61,734 bases of DNA, taken from positions 1-61,734 of the forward strand of contig JAFZSQ010000097.1 of assembly GCA_017619295.1 (NCBI GenBank). Reading direction: 5' to 3'. Below the pieces are notes generated by a model. It saw nothing but the letters and a program-made list of their open reading frames with translations, was not told the origin of the DNA and did no database searches. Both the position numbers and the translations under genes were made by a program. This DNA comes from Lachnospiraceae bacterium. GTDB lineage: Bacteria > Bacillota > Clostridia > Lachnospirales > Lachnospiraceae. Below, piece after piece: positions 7,978 to 15,972 of the stretch; the stretch's first letter is position 1; each line of letters opens with the position of its first letter.

Positions 7978-8205
7978 ATGGGATTGATTCATTTTAAAAA
8001 GAAGAAGTCTGAAGAAGAGATTAAGTTTGATCCGGAAACTCAATATGCAGTCATAAAAAGCTCTATCTGTACAGGAGAAAAAGTTGCGGGATTCAAGAAT
8101 AAGACGGATGGGCATTTTATAGAAGTAATGCTTATTAAGAATCCTGAAGATGAGAAACGATTCAAGGAAATATATGGAATCGATAATATAAAGGTGGAGT
8201 ATTAA
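7978..8205 (+). CDS. Small conserved protein
   Basis: A 75-residue protein with a basic N-terminus (GLIHFKKKKSEEE) and a compact core containing VIKSSICTGEKVAGFKNK and a YGIDNI ending. The single Cys in SICTGE and the pattern recall a family of short Firmicute proteins of unknown role. GGGAGGAG at 7965-7972 gives a strong ribosome site. It lies between the Nudix and deaminase-like genes with gaps of 12-14 nt, so it is probably in the same transcript. Confidence 0.6.
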   Translation: MGLIHFKKKKSEEEIKFDPETQYAVIKSSICTGEKVAGFKNKTDGHFIEVMLIKNPEDEKRFKEIYGIDNIKVEY

Positions 8206-8219
8206 AAGGAGGGTTTTAT

Positions 8220-9161
8220 ATGAATTTCACAGATGCATTGGGGAATGGGGATCTTGAATCGATCCGCAAATGCCCCAAAGCTGATTTGCACAATCATTTT
8301 GTGCTGGGAGGAAGCCGAAGATATTTGCTGGAGAATTCCGGGAGAGATATTCGGCCCATAACCAAGCCCCTTAATTCCATGGATGAGATGCATGCCTGGA
8401 ATGCCGCAAACATAGGGGATTTCTTTGACACACCTGAAGGTCGGAGAACGCTGATAAGAGCCACATTTGAACAGGCAAAAGAAGATGGCGTTACGGTTCT
8501 TGAAATAGGTGAGGACGTTTGGGGACTTGGAGCTTTTTTCAATAATAATATTGATGAACTTGTTGATGCCTTTGAAGCGGCTCACAGGGAGATTGCGCCT
8601 GAGATAGAGCTCAGGCTTCAAATAGGTATGTCAAGACACTGCGATGTGGCTTATCTGGAAGATTGCCTTTCTCATTTCTGGGGATGCAAAGCGTTTTATT
8701 CCATTGATTTGTATGGGGATGAGCTGGCGCAGCCAATAGAAAACTTTATTCCCATTTATCAGAGGGCTAAAGCTGAAGGGCTTAGGCTGAAAGCACATGT
8801 TGGAGAATGGGGAACGGCGGATGATGTGCGTCGGGCTGTGGAGTGTCTTGAACTTGACGAAGTTCAGCACGGGATAGCAGCTGTAAATGATCCTTCCGTT
8901 GTTCGCTTTCTGGCAGATAATAATATAAGGCTAAACATCACACCATCCAGCAATTATCTGCTTGGCAGAGTAAAAGAATTAAAGAATCATCCAATTGCCG
9001 AATTGTATAGAAGTGGCGTTGATGTAACCATCAATTCCGATGATGTACTGATATTTGATTCGGACGTATCCAAGGAGTATCTGAGACTGTATCAAAGCGG
9101 ATGCCTCAAAGCGGATGAACTGGACGAAATCCGTAAAAATGGATTAAAAAAACATTTATAA
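8220..9161 (+). CDS. Adenosine deaminase-like amidohydrolase
   Basis: A 313-residue protein of the adenosine/AMP deaminase TIM-barrel family. Metal and catalytic motifs in order: DLHNHF (H24 and H26), HVGEWG (H193, E196, matching HAGE), VQHGI (H217) and NSDDV (D274, D275, matching the NTDDP motif). Members deaminate adenosine, adenine or other purine-like substrates. The protein is slightly shorter than typical adenosine deaminases, mostly at the C-terminus, so the substrate may differ. AAAGGAGGG lies just upstream of the ATG. Probably last gene of the HD-Nudix unit. Confidence 0.82.
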   Translation: MNFTDALGNGDLESIRKCPKADLHNHFVLGGSRRYLLENSGRDIRPITKPLNSMDEMHAWNAANIGDFFDTPEGRRTLIRATFEQAKEDGVTVLEIGEDVWGLGAFFNNNIDELVDAFEAAHREIAPEIELRLQIGMSRHCDVAYLEDCLSHFWGCKAFYSIDLYGDELAQPIENFIPIYQRAKAEGLRLKAHVGEWGTADDVRRAVECLELDEVQHGIAAVNDPSVVRFLADNNIRLNITPSSNYLLGRVKELKNHPIAELYRSGVDVTINSDDVLIFDSDVSKEYLRLYQSGCLKADELDEIRKNGLKKHL

Positions 9162-9183
9162 AACTGTTTGATAATGAAAATCA

Positions 9184-9231
9184 TTGACAAGTGACCGAAC
9201 GGTAACTATAATAAAGTTACCAATCGGTCAC
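9184..9231 (+). promoter_or_regulatory. Consensus promoter overlapping a two-site TetR-type operator
   Basis: TTGACA (9184-9189), a 17-nt spacer and TATAAT (9207-9212) match the sigma-70/SigA consensus exactly. GTGACCGAACGGTAAC (9191-9206) fills the spacer, and GTTACCAATCGGTCAC (9216-9231) follows the -10 as its inverted partner (14 of 16 matched). Each half is itself a TGACCGNNCGGTCA-like palindrome, as seen for TetR-family dimer sites, with centres 25 bp apart. Repression of the hydrolase-TetR pair by its own TetR protein is the natural inference. Confidence 0.9.
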
Positions 9232-9280
9232 TTTTGCTTTTTGAAGTGTCAGGAAAGACTTTTAGGAATGAGGTATTTAG

Positions 9281-10195
9281 ATGAGAAAAAATAGAAGGAA
9301 GATTACTATGATAGCTCTATGTATATTAGGTATTATCGTTTTGGCTCTTGCTATAGATTTTTTTGTGGTCAGGAAAGCAGCTCTGGACAGATTTTCAGGC
9401 TATGAGGCTAAAGCAAAAAGCACAAACGGTTCTTATGGTAAAATCAGCTATATCGACGAGGGCGAAGGAGAGCCGTTTCTTGTCTTTCACGGAATTACAG
9501 GAGGGTATGACCAGGGCTTTGACGTATTAAGCGGACGTACAGATGATTACAGAGTTATTGCGCCATCGAGATTCGGATATCCCGGAACGGATATGCCGGA
9601 GAACGCCACAGTAGATATGCAGGTGGAAGCATTTGTTGAATTGCTGGACACACTTGGTATTGAGGAAACCTTTGCTGTAGCCACCAGCGCGGGAGGGACA
9701 GTTGCCCAGAGGTTTGCATTGATGTATCCTGATAGATGTAAAGGTCTGGTGCTATACTGTTCGGGATATCCGGCATTGGAGAAACCAACAGAACCTGCTT
9801 CGGGAATGACGGGGCCTCCGGAGGCAGCATGTAACGACTTTGTCATGTGGTTAATCAGCCCCCTATTCAAACCGATTATGGGAATGGAAAGCAGTGTAAT
9901 AAAGCAGATTATGCCCATGAAAGAGCGCAGAGCCGGCATCGTATTTGATGGAGATGTGGTGAATAAGGATCACACCAATAACTATGAGAATTATGATTTA
10001 AGAAATATTAAAGTACCTGTTCTCATAATCCATTCTGAGGATGATAAGCTGGCAAATCCGGTGAAAGCGAAGTATTGGAGTAAAGAGATCCCCGGTTGTA
10101 CATCTGTTTTCTTTTCCGGTGGTGGGCATTTGATGACGGGTAACGACGAAGATATTAATCATGCACTTGATGAGTTTGTGGAGAAGAATAAATGA
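9281..10195 (+). CDS. Membrane-anchored alpha/beta hydrolase
   Basis: A 304-residue protein. An N-terminal basic stretch and hydrophobic segment (residues 8-30) act as an anchor or uncleaved signal. The hydrolase fold follows: VFHGITGG oxyanion loop (68-75), nucleophile S136 in TSAGG, an acid in HSEDD (251-255) and H283 in GGGHLM. Such proteins hydrolyse esters, amides or lactones; the substrate is unknown. GAGGT at 9268-9272 supports the start. It overlaps tetR by 4 nt (ATGA) and is driven by the operator-bearing promoter, so it is probably induced by a ligand of the TetR protein. Confidence 0.85.
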   Translation: MRKNRRKITMIALCILGIIVLALAIDFFVVRKAALDRFSGYEAKAKSTNGSYGKISYIDEGEGEPFLVFHGITGGYDQGFDVLSGRTDDYRVIAPSRFGYPGTDMPENATVDMQVEAFVELLDTLGIEETFAVATSAGGTVAQRFALMYPDRCKGLVLYCSGYPALEKPTEPASGMTGPPEAACNDFVMWLISPLFKPIMGMESSVIKQIMPMKERRAGIVFDGDVVNKDHTNNYENYDLRNIKVPVLIIHSEDDKLANPVKAKYWSKEIPGCTSVFFSGGGHLMTGNDEDINHALDEFVEKNK

Positions 10196-10830
10196 ACACA
10201 AAAGAACTGATTCTTGAAGAGGCACTTAAACAGTTTTCGCAAAAGGGCTACGACGGGACATCTATGAGTGATATTGCCCATCCGTTGGGGATATCTAAAG
10301 CCGCGCTTTATAAACACTTTGAAAGCAAACAGCAGATTTTTGACGAAATCATAGCGCAGTCAGAAGAAAATTATAAAGACTTCTTTGAGAAACTTACGGT
10401 TCATTTTCCTGAGCATGATGAAGCAGAGATAAATGCCGAAGATGTGGAATATTACGGCAAAATTTCTGCGGAAGGACTGAGTGAAAGCGTTTTAACATTC
10501 GTCCGATTCTTCATGAGTGACGAATATTCAAGGCGGGTACGTCGCATGTTTACCATATCACAATTCCAGAGCGCGGAGCTGGGTGCGATGTATACGAGAC
10601 GTTATATAGACTCTATGATGGGATATGATGAAAGAATCTTTAAACAGCTAATCAAAGTTGGTGCGATAAAAAAAGGAGATCCGAAGGTGCTTGCTGCCAT
10701 GTTCTGCGGCACGGTTATCATGTATATGGGAATCTGGGACAGAGAGCCTGACAGGGCCAAGGAATGTGAGAAAGCAATTAGGGAGCATGTGGAACAGTTC
10801 TTTTTGATGACGAGCAACGGAGAAAAATAA
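10192..10830 (+). CDS. TetR-family transcriptional regulator
   Basis: A 212-residue protein with the TetR N-terminal HTH (ILEEALKQFSQKGYDGTSMS ... GISKAALYKHFESKQQIFDE) and a variable helical ligand domain. It overlaps the hydrolase gene by 4 nt. The TGACCGNNCGGTCA-type sites in the shared promoter 1 kb upstream are the expected operator, making this an autoregulated pair. The ligand is unknown; it may be the hydrolase substrate. Confidence 0.92.
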   Translation: MNTKELILEEALKQFSQKGYDGTSMSDIAHPLGISKAALYKHFESKQQIFDEIIAQSEENYKDFFEKLTVHFPEHDEAEINAEDVEYYGKISAEGLSESVLTFVRFFMSDEYSRRVRRMFTISQFQSAELGAMYTRRYIDSMMGYDERIFKQLIKVGAIKKGDPKVLAAMFCGTVIMYMGIWDREPDRAKECEKAIREHVEQFFLMTSNGEK

Positions 10831-10858
10831 AAAATGAATTAAGAAAAGGATATTAGAG

Positions 10859-10887
10859 GAAATGCGCACCTTCAGGTTGCGCATTTC
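10859..10887. other. Hairpin in the gap after tetR
   Basis: GAAATGCGCA (10859-10868) pairs perfectly with TGCGCATTTC (10878-10887) over a 9-nt loop. No T-run follows on either strand, so it may be a weak terminator, an RNA stabiliser or an operator. The rest of the gap to 11001 shows only the strong ribosome site of the next gene. Confidence 0.5.
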
Positions 10888-11001
10888 TCAGATAAAGCAC
10901 TTGTGGGTTGGTGGAGTAATTCACCTTTTGAAAGTAATCTATATTTGCAACGCGAGGCCAACACATAAAAACGGCATATATAGATGAAAAGGAGAAACAA
11001 T

Positions 11002-11670
11002 ATGAGCTTTGGTAAGAATCTTCAGTATTTACGCCAACTTAGCAGGAATATGACGCAGGAGGCGCTGGCTGAAAAACTCAATGTAAGTCGTCAAACAATC
11101 TCAAAATGGGAAATGGATACGGCCAACCCGGAAATGGATAAGGCGCTTGAAATCTGTAAAATATTTAACTGCTCTTTGGATAATCTTTTCAGAGAGGAAA
11201 TGGACAAACGCAGTGATGCGTACTCAAATCTGCGTGTGGAAGAGGTTGCCGGATTTCGTTATATTGAGCATACAGTAATCAGTACAGAACCGGAAAGTGA
11301 TGCAATTGGTCACTTGCGCAGAATTGCAAAAAAGAATGGCATCGATAATCCGAGAATAATCGGATGGGATTTTCCAAATTTGTCACAAGAGCAGACTAAC
11401 GTCTTTAATATGCATGGGTATACAGCTGCATTGATTTTGCCTGACGGCAAGAAAATCGATGGAGTTGACATCAGGGAACAATCTGCTCATAAATATGTGG
11501 CAATCCATATAGACAGACCATTTGATAATCCATTTGTTACTATACCCGGAGCCTATCATACACTGAGTGATTTCATGAGAACCAATGGCTTGGAACAAGT
11601 GTATGATGGAGTAATACCGTGTTTTGAAACAGGTTGTGAGAGTATGGATGTATATATAGCGTGTAAGTAG
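11002..11670 (+). CDS. XRE regulator with a GyrI-like effector domain
   Basis: A 222-residue protein. Residues 1-65 form a classic XRE HTH (LRQLSRNMTQEALAEKLNVS, RQTISKWE). The rest resembles the GyrI-like/AraC-effector small-molecule binding fold (FRYIEHTVIS ... YVAIHI ... MDVYIACK). Such regulators sense small ligands, often hydrophobic ones. ATG 11002 was chosen because AAAAGGAG ends 7 nt upstream; an earlier ATG at 10984 has no ribosome site. It lies 9 nt before a GNAT gene and probably leads the 11002-13033 group. Confidence 0.85.
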   Translation: MSFGKNLQYLRQLSRNMTQEALAEKLNVSRQTISKWEMDTANPEMDKALEICKIFNCSLDNLFREEMDKRSDAYSNLRVEEVAGFRYIEHTVISTEPESDAIGHLRRIAKKNGIDNPRIIGWDFPNLSQEQTNVFNMHGYTAALILPDGKKIDGVDIREQSAHKYVAIHIDRPFDNPFVTIPGAYHTLSDFMRTNGLEQVYDGVIPCFETGCESMDVYIACK

Positions 11671-11679
11671 GGGGCCTTT

Positions 11680-12135
11680 ATGAATTTACAATTATTAAAG
11701 GCTGGTACTGCTGACGCGTTAACGTTGAATGGAATATCAAAGCGTGCGTTTGATAGCGATATTTTGGTTGGAGCGACATCACCGGGAGGACCTCCGGGAT
11801 ATATGTCAGTGCAATTTCATACGAAAATGGCAAGACAGGGGCATCTGTATAAATTGACGGATGATGGGTTGATTGTCGGAGGTGCAATCCTGTTTTTGAG
11901 CGAGAATATTTTGAATATCGGAAGAATCTTTGTTGCACCGGAGTATTTTCGCAGAGGCTTCGGATCCTTTATGATGAACGAAATCGAAACAATGTTTTCG
12001 GGAGTTCAGGAGTACATTCTGGATACCCCTATTTGGAATGAAAGAACGAATTCATTTTATTCAAAAATGGGATATACGGAAGTGAGACGGGATAATGATT
12101 TCATTTATTACTCTAAGCAACGAGGAAGAGGTTAA
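11680..12135 (+). CDS. GNAT-family N-acetyltransferase
   Basis: A 151-residue single-domain protein. The acetyl-CoA loop appears as IFVAPEYFRRGFGSFMM, matching the V-x-P-x-(R/Q)-x-x-G-x-G/A signature, followed by NSFYSKMGYTEV, the typical C-terminal beta-bulge of the fold. The target (small molecule or protein N-terminus) is not predictable. It sits 3 nt before a methyltransferase gene and after an XRE-GyrI regulator, suggesting a small modification operon. Confidence 0.85.
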   Translation: MNLQLLKAGTADALTLNGISKRAFDSDILVGATSPGGPPGYMSVQFHTKMARQGHLYKLTDDGLIVGGAILFLSENILNIGRIFVAPEYFRRGFGSFMMNEIETMFSGVQEYILDTPIWNERTNSFYSKMGYTEVRRDNDFIYYSKQRGRG

Positions 12136-12138
12136 TAT

Positions 12139-12783
12139 ATGGCCAATGATATTTTCGAAGATGTGAGCAGGTGGGAAAAAACAGAAGGCGCTAATATATT
12201 TTCGACGGTGCTTAATGTATCCAATCCGGTAATTCTTGATTATGGTTGTGGCGCCGGTAATTATTCTTTTGCTGCGGCATATGCTTTTAATCAGGAGTGC
12301 TTAATATACGCAGTAGACATAAATAAACAGTTCCTTAATTTTATTAACGAAAAAGCTAAGAATCAAAAGATTAACTGCATTACTACGGTTGAAGGCAGAG
12401 AAGACTATCACCATGATTTTGACAACAACACTTTTGATCTTGTTATCTATGCAGATATGTTCCATGGAGAAGAAAAGATGTATGGGGGCCTTCACCGTTT
12501 TGTGATGCTGGAAGAAGCAAACAGGACTTTAAGAGAAGGGGGCATCCTCGCGGTCTTACCTTTTCATCTTTCGAATTTCAGAGATAAGAACAAGAAAAAG
12601 AGCAAGTATTCATATCAGAGATTAATAGATGAAATCAGCGATAGCGGTTTCACATATATCGAAAAGGATTTACAGGGAATTCATTTTGAGAAGGTGTACA
12701 GCCCATATTATCAACAAAAGGGTGGGGTAACCCTTGACAGTCTCGAACGGGGCCAGTTATTGGTGTTTGAAAAAAATGAGTGA
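12139..12783 (+). CDS. SAM-dependent methyltransferase (class I)
   Basis: A 214-residue protein with motif I VILDYGCGAGNYS (residues 31-43), the acidic motif II end AVDIN, and a motif IV-like FDLVIYADMFH. It belongs to the Rossmann-fold small-molecule methyltransferases; the substrate is unknown. The ATG is 3 nt after the GNAT stop. The next gene starts inside its last codons. Confidence 0.82.
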   Translation: MANDIFEDVSRWEKTEGANIFSTVLNVSNPVILDYGCGAGNYSFAAAYAFNQECLIYAVDINKQFLNFINEKAKNQKINCITTVEGREDYHHDFDNNTFDLVIYADMFHGEEKMYGGLHRFVMLEEANRTLREGGILAVLPFHLSNFRDKNKKKSKYSYQRLIDEISDSGFTYIEKDLQGIHFEKVYSPYYQQKGGVTLDSLERGQLLVFEKNE

Positions 12784-13033
12784 AGAAAAAAGATATAAAC
12801 ACAAATTGAATATGCTGGAGCCGGGGACAAGGATGCTTAAATGGATGGGCATCCTGATTCTTATAGGCTTACTGCTGTACGTTTTTCAGTTTAGAATGGT
12901 AGCTTTTGCTGTATGGGCGATATCGGGAATTATTTTTGCTGTTTTACTGATTTTATTAGCCATAGAATCCCATCAGGACAATGTGATGAATGAAATCGCT
13001 ATAGAGGAAAACAGAAAAAACGGAGAAAAATGA
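12776..13033 (+). CDS. Small two-helix membrane protein
   Basis: An 85-residue protein with a charged N-terminus, two membrane segments (about residues 23-40 and 43-62) and an acidic C-terminal tail. It starts inside the end of the methyltransferase gene (8-nt overlap), with only a weak ribosome site, so translation is probably coupled. No family recognised. Confidence 0.6.
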   Translation: MSEEKRYKHKLNMLEPGTRMLKWMGILILIGLLLYVFQFRMVAFAVWAISGIIFAVLLILLAIESHQDNVMNEIAIEENRKNGEK

Positions 13034-13068
13034 CGAAAACCACGTGCATAAATTTCTAAGGACAGGAA

Positions 13069-13893
13069 ATGAAATCTTTTATAAGACTTACCGATTTCAA
13101 GAAAAGTGAATTATTGGAGGTATTCAGAATTGCTGATTCTATAGAGCAGTATGGTGGCTTTTTGAAGGGAAAGACTGTCGTTATGTTCTTCCCGGTATCT
13201 AGCATAAGAACCAGAGTGTCTTTTGAAAAGGGAATTTATCTTCTTGGCGGGCAATCCATATTATTTGATCCCTCAACGCTGGATAAAAAAGAAGATATCA
13301 GGGATGTATGCGGATATCTGCAGAATTGGGCAGATGCAGTTATAGTGCGATATCCGGATATTACCATGCTTGATAAAATGTCAAAAGCTATGGCAGTTCC
13401 GGTTATAAATGCGCTGACTGATGATAACCACCCTTGTGAAATGATGTCTGACCTCTATTCGCTTTCCAAAATCAGAGCGGATTATCTGCGGGATAAGTAT
13501 TTGTTTGTTGGTTCAGATGGAAATATAGGTAGGGCTTGGAAAGAGGCTGCAGACGCATTTGGTTTTTCGCTGTCTCAGAGCAGCCCTGCTAAGCACCAGA
13601 TTCCGGGAGTCACCTATAATGATAACTTGAAGGATGCAATTGTTGGAAAAGATGTTATATGCACAGATTCAACCTCTTCAGATATGATAAATGATTTCAA
13701 GGATTATCAGATTTCTAAAGAATTGATGGGATTAGCTAATAAAGGTGCAATCCTGAATCCGTGTCCCCCATTTTATCGAGGCGAAGAAGTAACAAAAGAT
13801 GTAATTGATTCTGATTACTTTGTGGGATATGAGTTCAAACAGAGCTTATTAAAAATACAGCAGGCAATACTGATTTATTGTCTATCTGATTAA
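13069..13893 (+). CDS. Divergent ornithine/aspartate carbamoyltransferase-like protein
   Basis: A 274-residue protein of the carbamoyltransferase superfamily, about 40 residues shorter than usual. The carbamoyl-phosphate site appears as SSIRTRVSFEKG (matching STRTR), and DDNHPCEMMSDL matches the HPC(Q) motif. The amino-acid-binding HCLP motif is replaced by NPCPP and the usual (E)NR near the C-terminus by a YEFKQS segment. Carbamoyl-phosphate binding therefore looks intact while the second substrate is probably not ornithine. No arginine genes lie nearby. AAGGACAGGAA precedes the ATG. Family call fairly sure, activity unknown. Confidence 0.75.
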   Translation: MKSFIRLTDFKKSELLEVFRIADSIEQYGGFLKGKTVVMFFPVSSIRTRVSFEKGIYLLGGQSILFDPSTLDKKEDIRDVCGYLQNWADAVIVRYPDITMLDKMSKAMAVPVINALTDDNHPCEMMSDLYSLSKIRADYLRDKYLFVGSDGNIGRAWKEAADAFGFSLSQSSPAKHQIPGVTYNDNLKDAIVGKDVICTDSTSSDMINDFKDYQISKELMGLANKGAILNPCPPFYRGEEVTKDVIDSDYFVGYEFKQSLLKIQQAILIYCLSD

Positions 13894-13987
13894 CGGGAGA
13901 ATACATGGATTGAGATGACTCTACTCTCCGTAGGTACCATCATTAGAAAAACTGATTTACAATCTGTGCATGGAGGTAAGAACGAAA

Positions 13988-14659
13988 ATGAACCAATATG
14001 TTACAGGTGCAGTTATTAAGGAATTGCGAGAAAAGAACAAGATGACACAGCTTCAGCTGGCAGAAAGGCTGGGAGTAACTGACAAAAGTATCTCAAAATG
14101 GGAAAACCTGAGAGGATTGCCGGATATTACTCTGCTGGAGCCTATAGCGAAGGCATTTAAGATTTCAGTTACAGAGTTAATATCGGGTAATACCATTCAC
14201 AATGCGAATGTATCCGCAAATATGCTGCGGTCGAAGTTCTATGTTTGTCCAATCTGCGGTAATGTGATACACAGTATGGGGGAGGCGGCAATCCATTGTC
14301 ACGGTATCCAGCTCATGCCTTTAGAGGCGGAACCAACAGATGAGCGTCACATGGTCTTTATCGAGCGTGTTGAAGATGAATATTATGTGCGTATCGATCA
14401 CAGCATGACAAAAGAGCATTATATTTCGTTTGTGGCGGCGGCTTCATCCGATGATATGCAGATGGTGAAGCTCTATCCGGAAGGGAGCGCTGAAGCACGG
14501 TTTAAGATCAGGGGAGTCAGAAGAATATTCTTCTACTGCAACCGTGACGGCCTGTTTTTGATTGATCCGGTAAAGGGGATTGATGACAAGGAAAGCGGTT
14601 ATGATGATTCTCAGGAGAGAAGAGAACTGGAAAAGGCTGCAGATATGCTGTTTGGATAG
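13988..14659 (+). CDS. XRE regulator fused to a desulfoferrodoxin-like domain
   Basis: A 223-residue fusion. Residues 1-65 are an XRE HTH (MTQLQLAERLGVTDKSISKW). Residues 83-191 resemble desulfoferrodoxin/superoxide reductase: a desulforedoxin-type ribbon CPICG ... HCHG (C87, C90, C104, with His where the fourth Cys is usual), then ERHMVF (E119, H121), DHSM (H138), KEHYI (H144) and YCNRDG (C184). These match the SOR iron ligands except that the last His of CNxHG is Asp187. This looks like a DNA-binding sensor of superoxide, iron or redox state. ATG 13988 is 10 nt after GGAGGT; an ATG at 13970 lies inside that site. Confidence 0.82.
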   Translation: MNQYVTGAVIKELREKNKMTQLQLAERLGVTDKSISKWENLRGLPDITLLEPIAKAFKISVTELISGNTIHNANVSANMLRSKFYVCPICGNVIHSMGEAAIHCHGIQLMPLEAEPTDERHMVFIERVEDEYYVRIDHSMTKEHYISFVAAASSDDMQMVKLYPEGSAEARFKIRGVRRIFFYCNRDGLFLIDPVKGIDDKESGYDDSQERRELEKAADMLFG

Positions 14660-14677
14660 TGTGACGGAGGCCGGATT

Positions 14678-15037
14678 ATGAAGAAATGGTTTGACGAAGA
14701 GTATGAATTTACCGTAGAGGTTGTGGGATTCCTTCGAGGGGATCATACTGAGCGATATTGCAGAAACGGAGAAGAGATCGGCGATAAGTATACCTGCACA
14801 TATGGCTGTCCTGTGAATCAAGATGGATACGGTATATGTTCTAAGACAATGATGATGCTTTATCCGTTGATGGAAGCAATACGGAGCGGCGGGGATCTTG
14901 AAAATCTGGGTGGCGACGGTAAATATAGCAAGACGATAGTTTGCCCGGATGGTTGTGTTATGTTTCGATTAACAGCAGAGCCACTTGGAAATGAGAATTT
15001 TCATAAGGGTGGATTCTGGAAGGATCCGGAGGAATAA
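14678..15037 (+). CDS. TIGR04076-like small cysteine protein
   Basis: A 119-residue protein with the pattern KTMMMLYPLMEAIRSGGDLE followed by CPDGCVMFRL, which I recognise as typical of the TIGR04076 family, whose function is unknown. Six cysteines are spread over the protein (RYC, YTC, GC, IC, VC, GC), suggesting metal binding or redox activity. It is 18 nt downstream of the XRE-desulfoferrodoxin gene, with a GGAGG ribosome site, and 2 nt upstream of a TfoX-like gene, so the three are likely one transcript. Confidence 0.7.
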   Translation: MKKWFDEEYEFTVEVVGFLRGDHTERYCRNGEEIGDKYTCTYGCPVNQDGYGICSKTMMMLYPLMEAIRSGGDLENLGGDGKYSKTIVCPDGCVMFRLTAEPLGNENFHKGGFWKDPEE

Positions 15038-15039
15038 TA

Positions 15040-15354
15040 ATGGCATCGAGCAAGGATTATTTGGATTTCATATTAGAACAGCTTTCGGAGCTGGATGAAA
15101 TATCGCATCGGGCGATGATGGGAGAGTATGTTCTATATTATCGCGGGAAAGTCTTCGGCGGCATTTATGATGACCGTTTCCTTGTCAAACCTACGAAAAC
15201 GGCTAAAGCCATGATGCCGGAAGCTGGTCTGGAACTTCCATACGAGGGAGCGAAGGAGATGCTCCTTGTCGATAATGTTGAGAACAAAGAGTTTCTTCGC
15301 AATCTGTTAGAGGCAATGTATGAAGAGCTACCTGCGCCGAAGAAAAAGAAGTGA
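15040..15354 (+). CDS. TfoX/Sxy N-terminal domain protein
   Basis: A 104-residue protein consisting of a single TfoX N-terminal domain (RAMMGEYVLYYRGKVFGGIY ... DDRFLVKPT ... EMLLVD) with a lysine tail. In Gammaproteobacteria the domain is part of a competence regulator; stand-alone forms in Firmicutes have no assigned role. It lies 2 nt after the upstream gene's stop in a three-gene set with the XRE-desulfoferrodoxin regulator. Confidence 0.85.
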   Translation: MASSKDYLDFILEQLSELDEISHRAMMGEYVLYYRGKVFGGIYDDRFLVKPTKTAKAMMPEAGLELPYEGAKEMLLVDNVENKEFLRNLLEAMYEELPAPKKKK

Positions 15355-15413
15355 GCTATAGTAAGGAAAATTGGAAGTTAATCTTCCTATTAGCCCGATT
15401 TTCTGTAAAATGA

Positions 15414-15454
15414 CTGAAGCTTCAGCAGCCTGGCAAACTGGCGCAAACTGAAGC
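15414..15454. repeat. Palindrome and third half-site in a 127-bp intergenic gap
   Basis: CTGAAGCTTCAG (15414-15425) is a perfect 12-bp palindrome, and CTGAAGC recurs at 15448-15454, so GCTTCAG (15419-15425) can also form a stem with it. A separate GGAAG/CTTCC hairpin lies at about 15373-15387. Position before the phosphatase gene suggests an operator or RNA structure; no clear promoter or terminator was recognised. Confidence 0.4.
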
Positions 15455-15481
15455 ATATTGATGCGGCTTTGGAGGTAAGAA

Positions 15482-15970
15482 ATGCCGATAAAAGTATTAT
15501 TCATCTGCCACGGCAACATTTGTCGTTCCCCCATGGCGGAGTACATGATGAAGGATATGGTTGAGAAGATGGGAATAGAAGATGATTTCTACATTGCATC
15601 AGCGGCCACATCCACAGAGGAAATCTGGGGAGGGGTGGGAAACCCGATTTATCCTCCGGCCAAGTCGGAGTTAAAGAGGCATGGAATAGGCAGCACACCG
15701 TATACAGATTTCAGCGGCAAGAGAGCAGTTCAGGTAACCAAAGCTGATTATGGAAAATATGATTACATCCTTTGCGCCGAGAGTGTGAACATAAGAAATA
15801 CCATAAGAATTATCGGGGCCGACCCCGAAGGAAAGATAATGAGACTTTTGGATTTTTCTGACAATCCGAGAGACATAGCAGATCCCTGGTACACGGGAGT
15901 CTTTGACATTACCTATAACGACATCGAGGAAGGCCTGAAAGCCTTCCTCGACAAGGTATACTATAAGTAA
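15482..15970 (+). CDS. Low-molecular-weight protein-tyrosine phosphatase
   Basis: A 162-residue protein. The catalytic P-loop CHGNICRS has C9 as nucleophile and R15 binding phosphate (CX5R), and the general-acid Asp is D134 in DPWY. Length and motif layout fit the LMW-PTP family, which dephosphorylates tyrosine on proteins such as bacterial tyrosine kinases, or arginine-phosphate in some Firmicutes. TTTGGAGGTAAG precedes the ATG. It converges on the HD gene with 2 nt between stops. Confidence 0.93.
   Translation: MPIKVLFICHGNICRSPMAEYMMKDMVEKMGIEDDFYIASAATSTEEIWGGVGNPIYPPAKSELKRHGIGSTPYTDFSGKRAVQVTKADYGKYDYILCAESVNIRNTIRIIGADPEGKIMRLLDFSDNPRDIADPWYTGVFDITYNDIEEGLKAFLDKVYYK
15925..15950. other. 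10-bp hairpin in the end of the phosphatase gene
   Basis: CGAGGAAGGC (15925-15934) and GCCTTCCTCG (15941-15950) form a perfect GC-rich stem with a 6-nt loop, 20 nt before the stop and close to the convergent junction. No T-run follows on either strand, so it is not a standard terminator; it may protect or pause the convergent transcripts. Confidence 0.6.
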
Positions 15971-15972
15971 TA

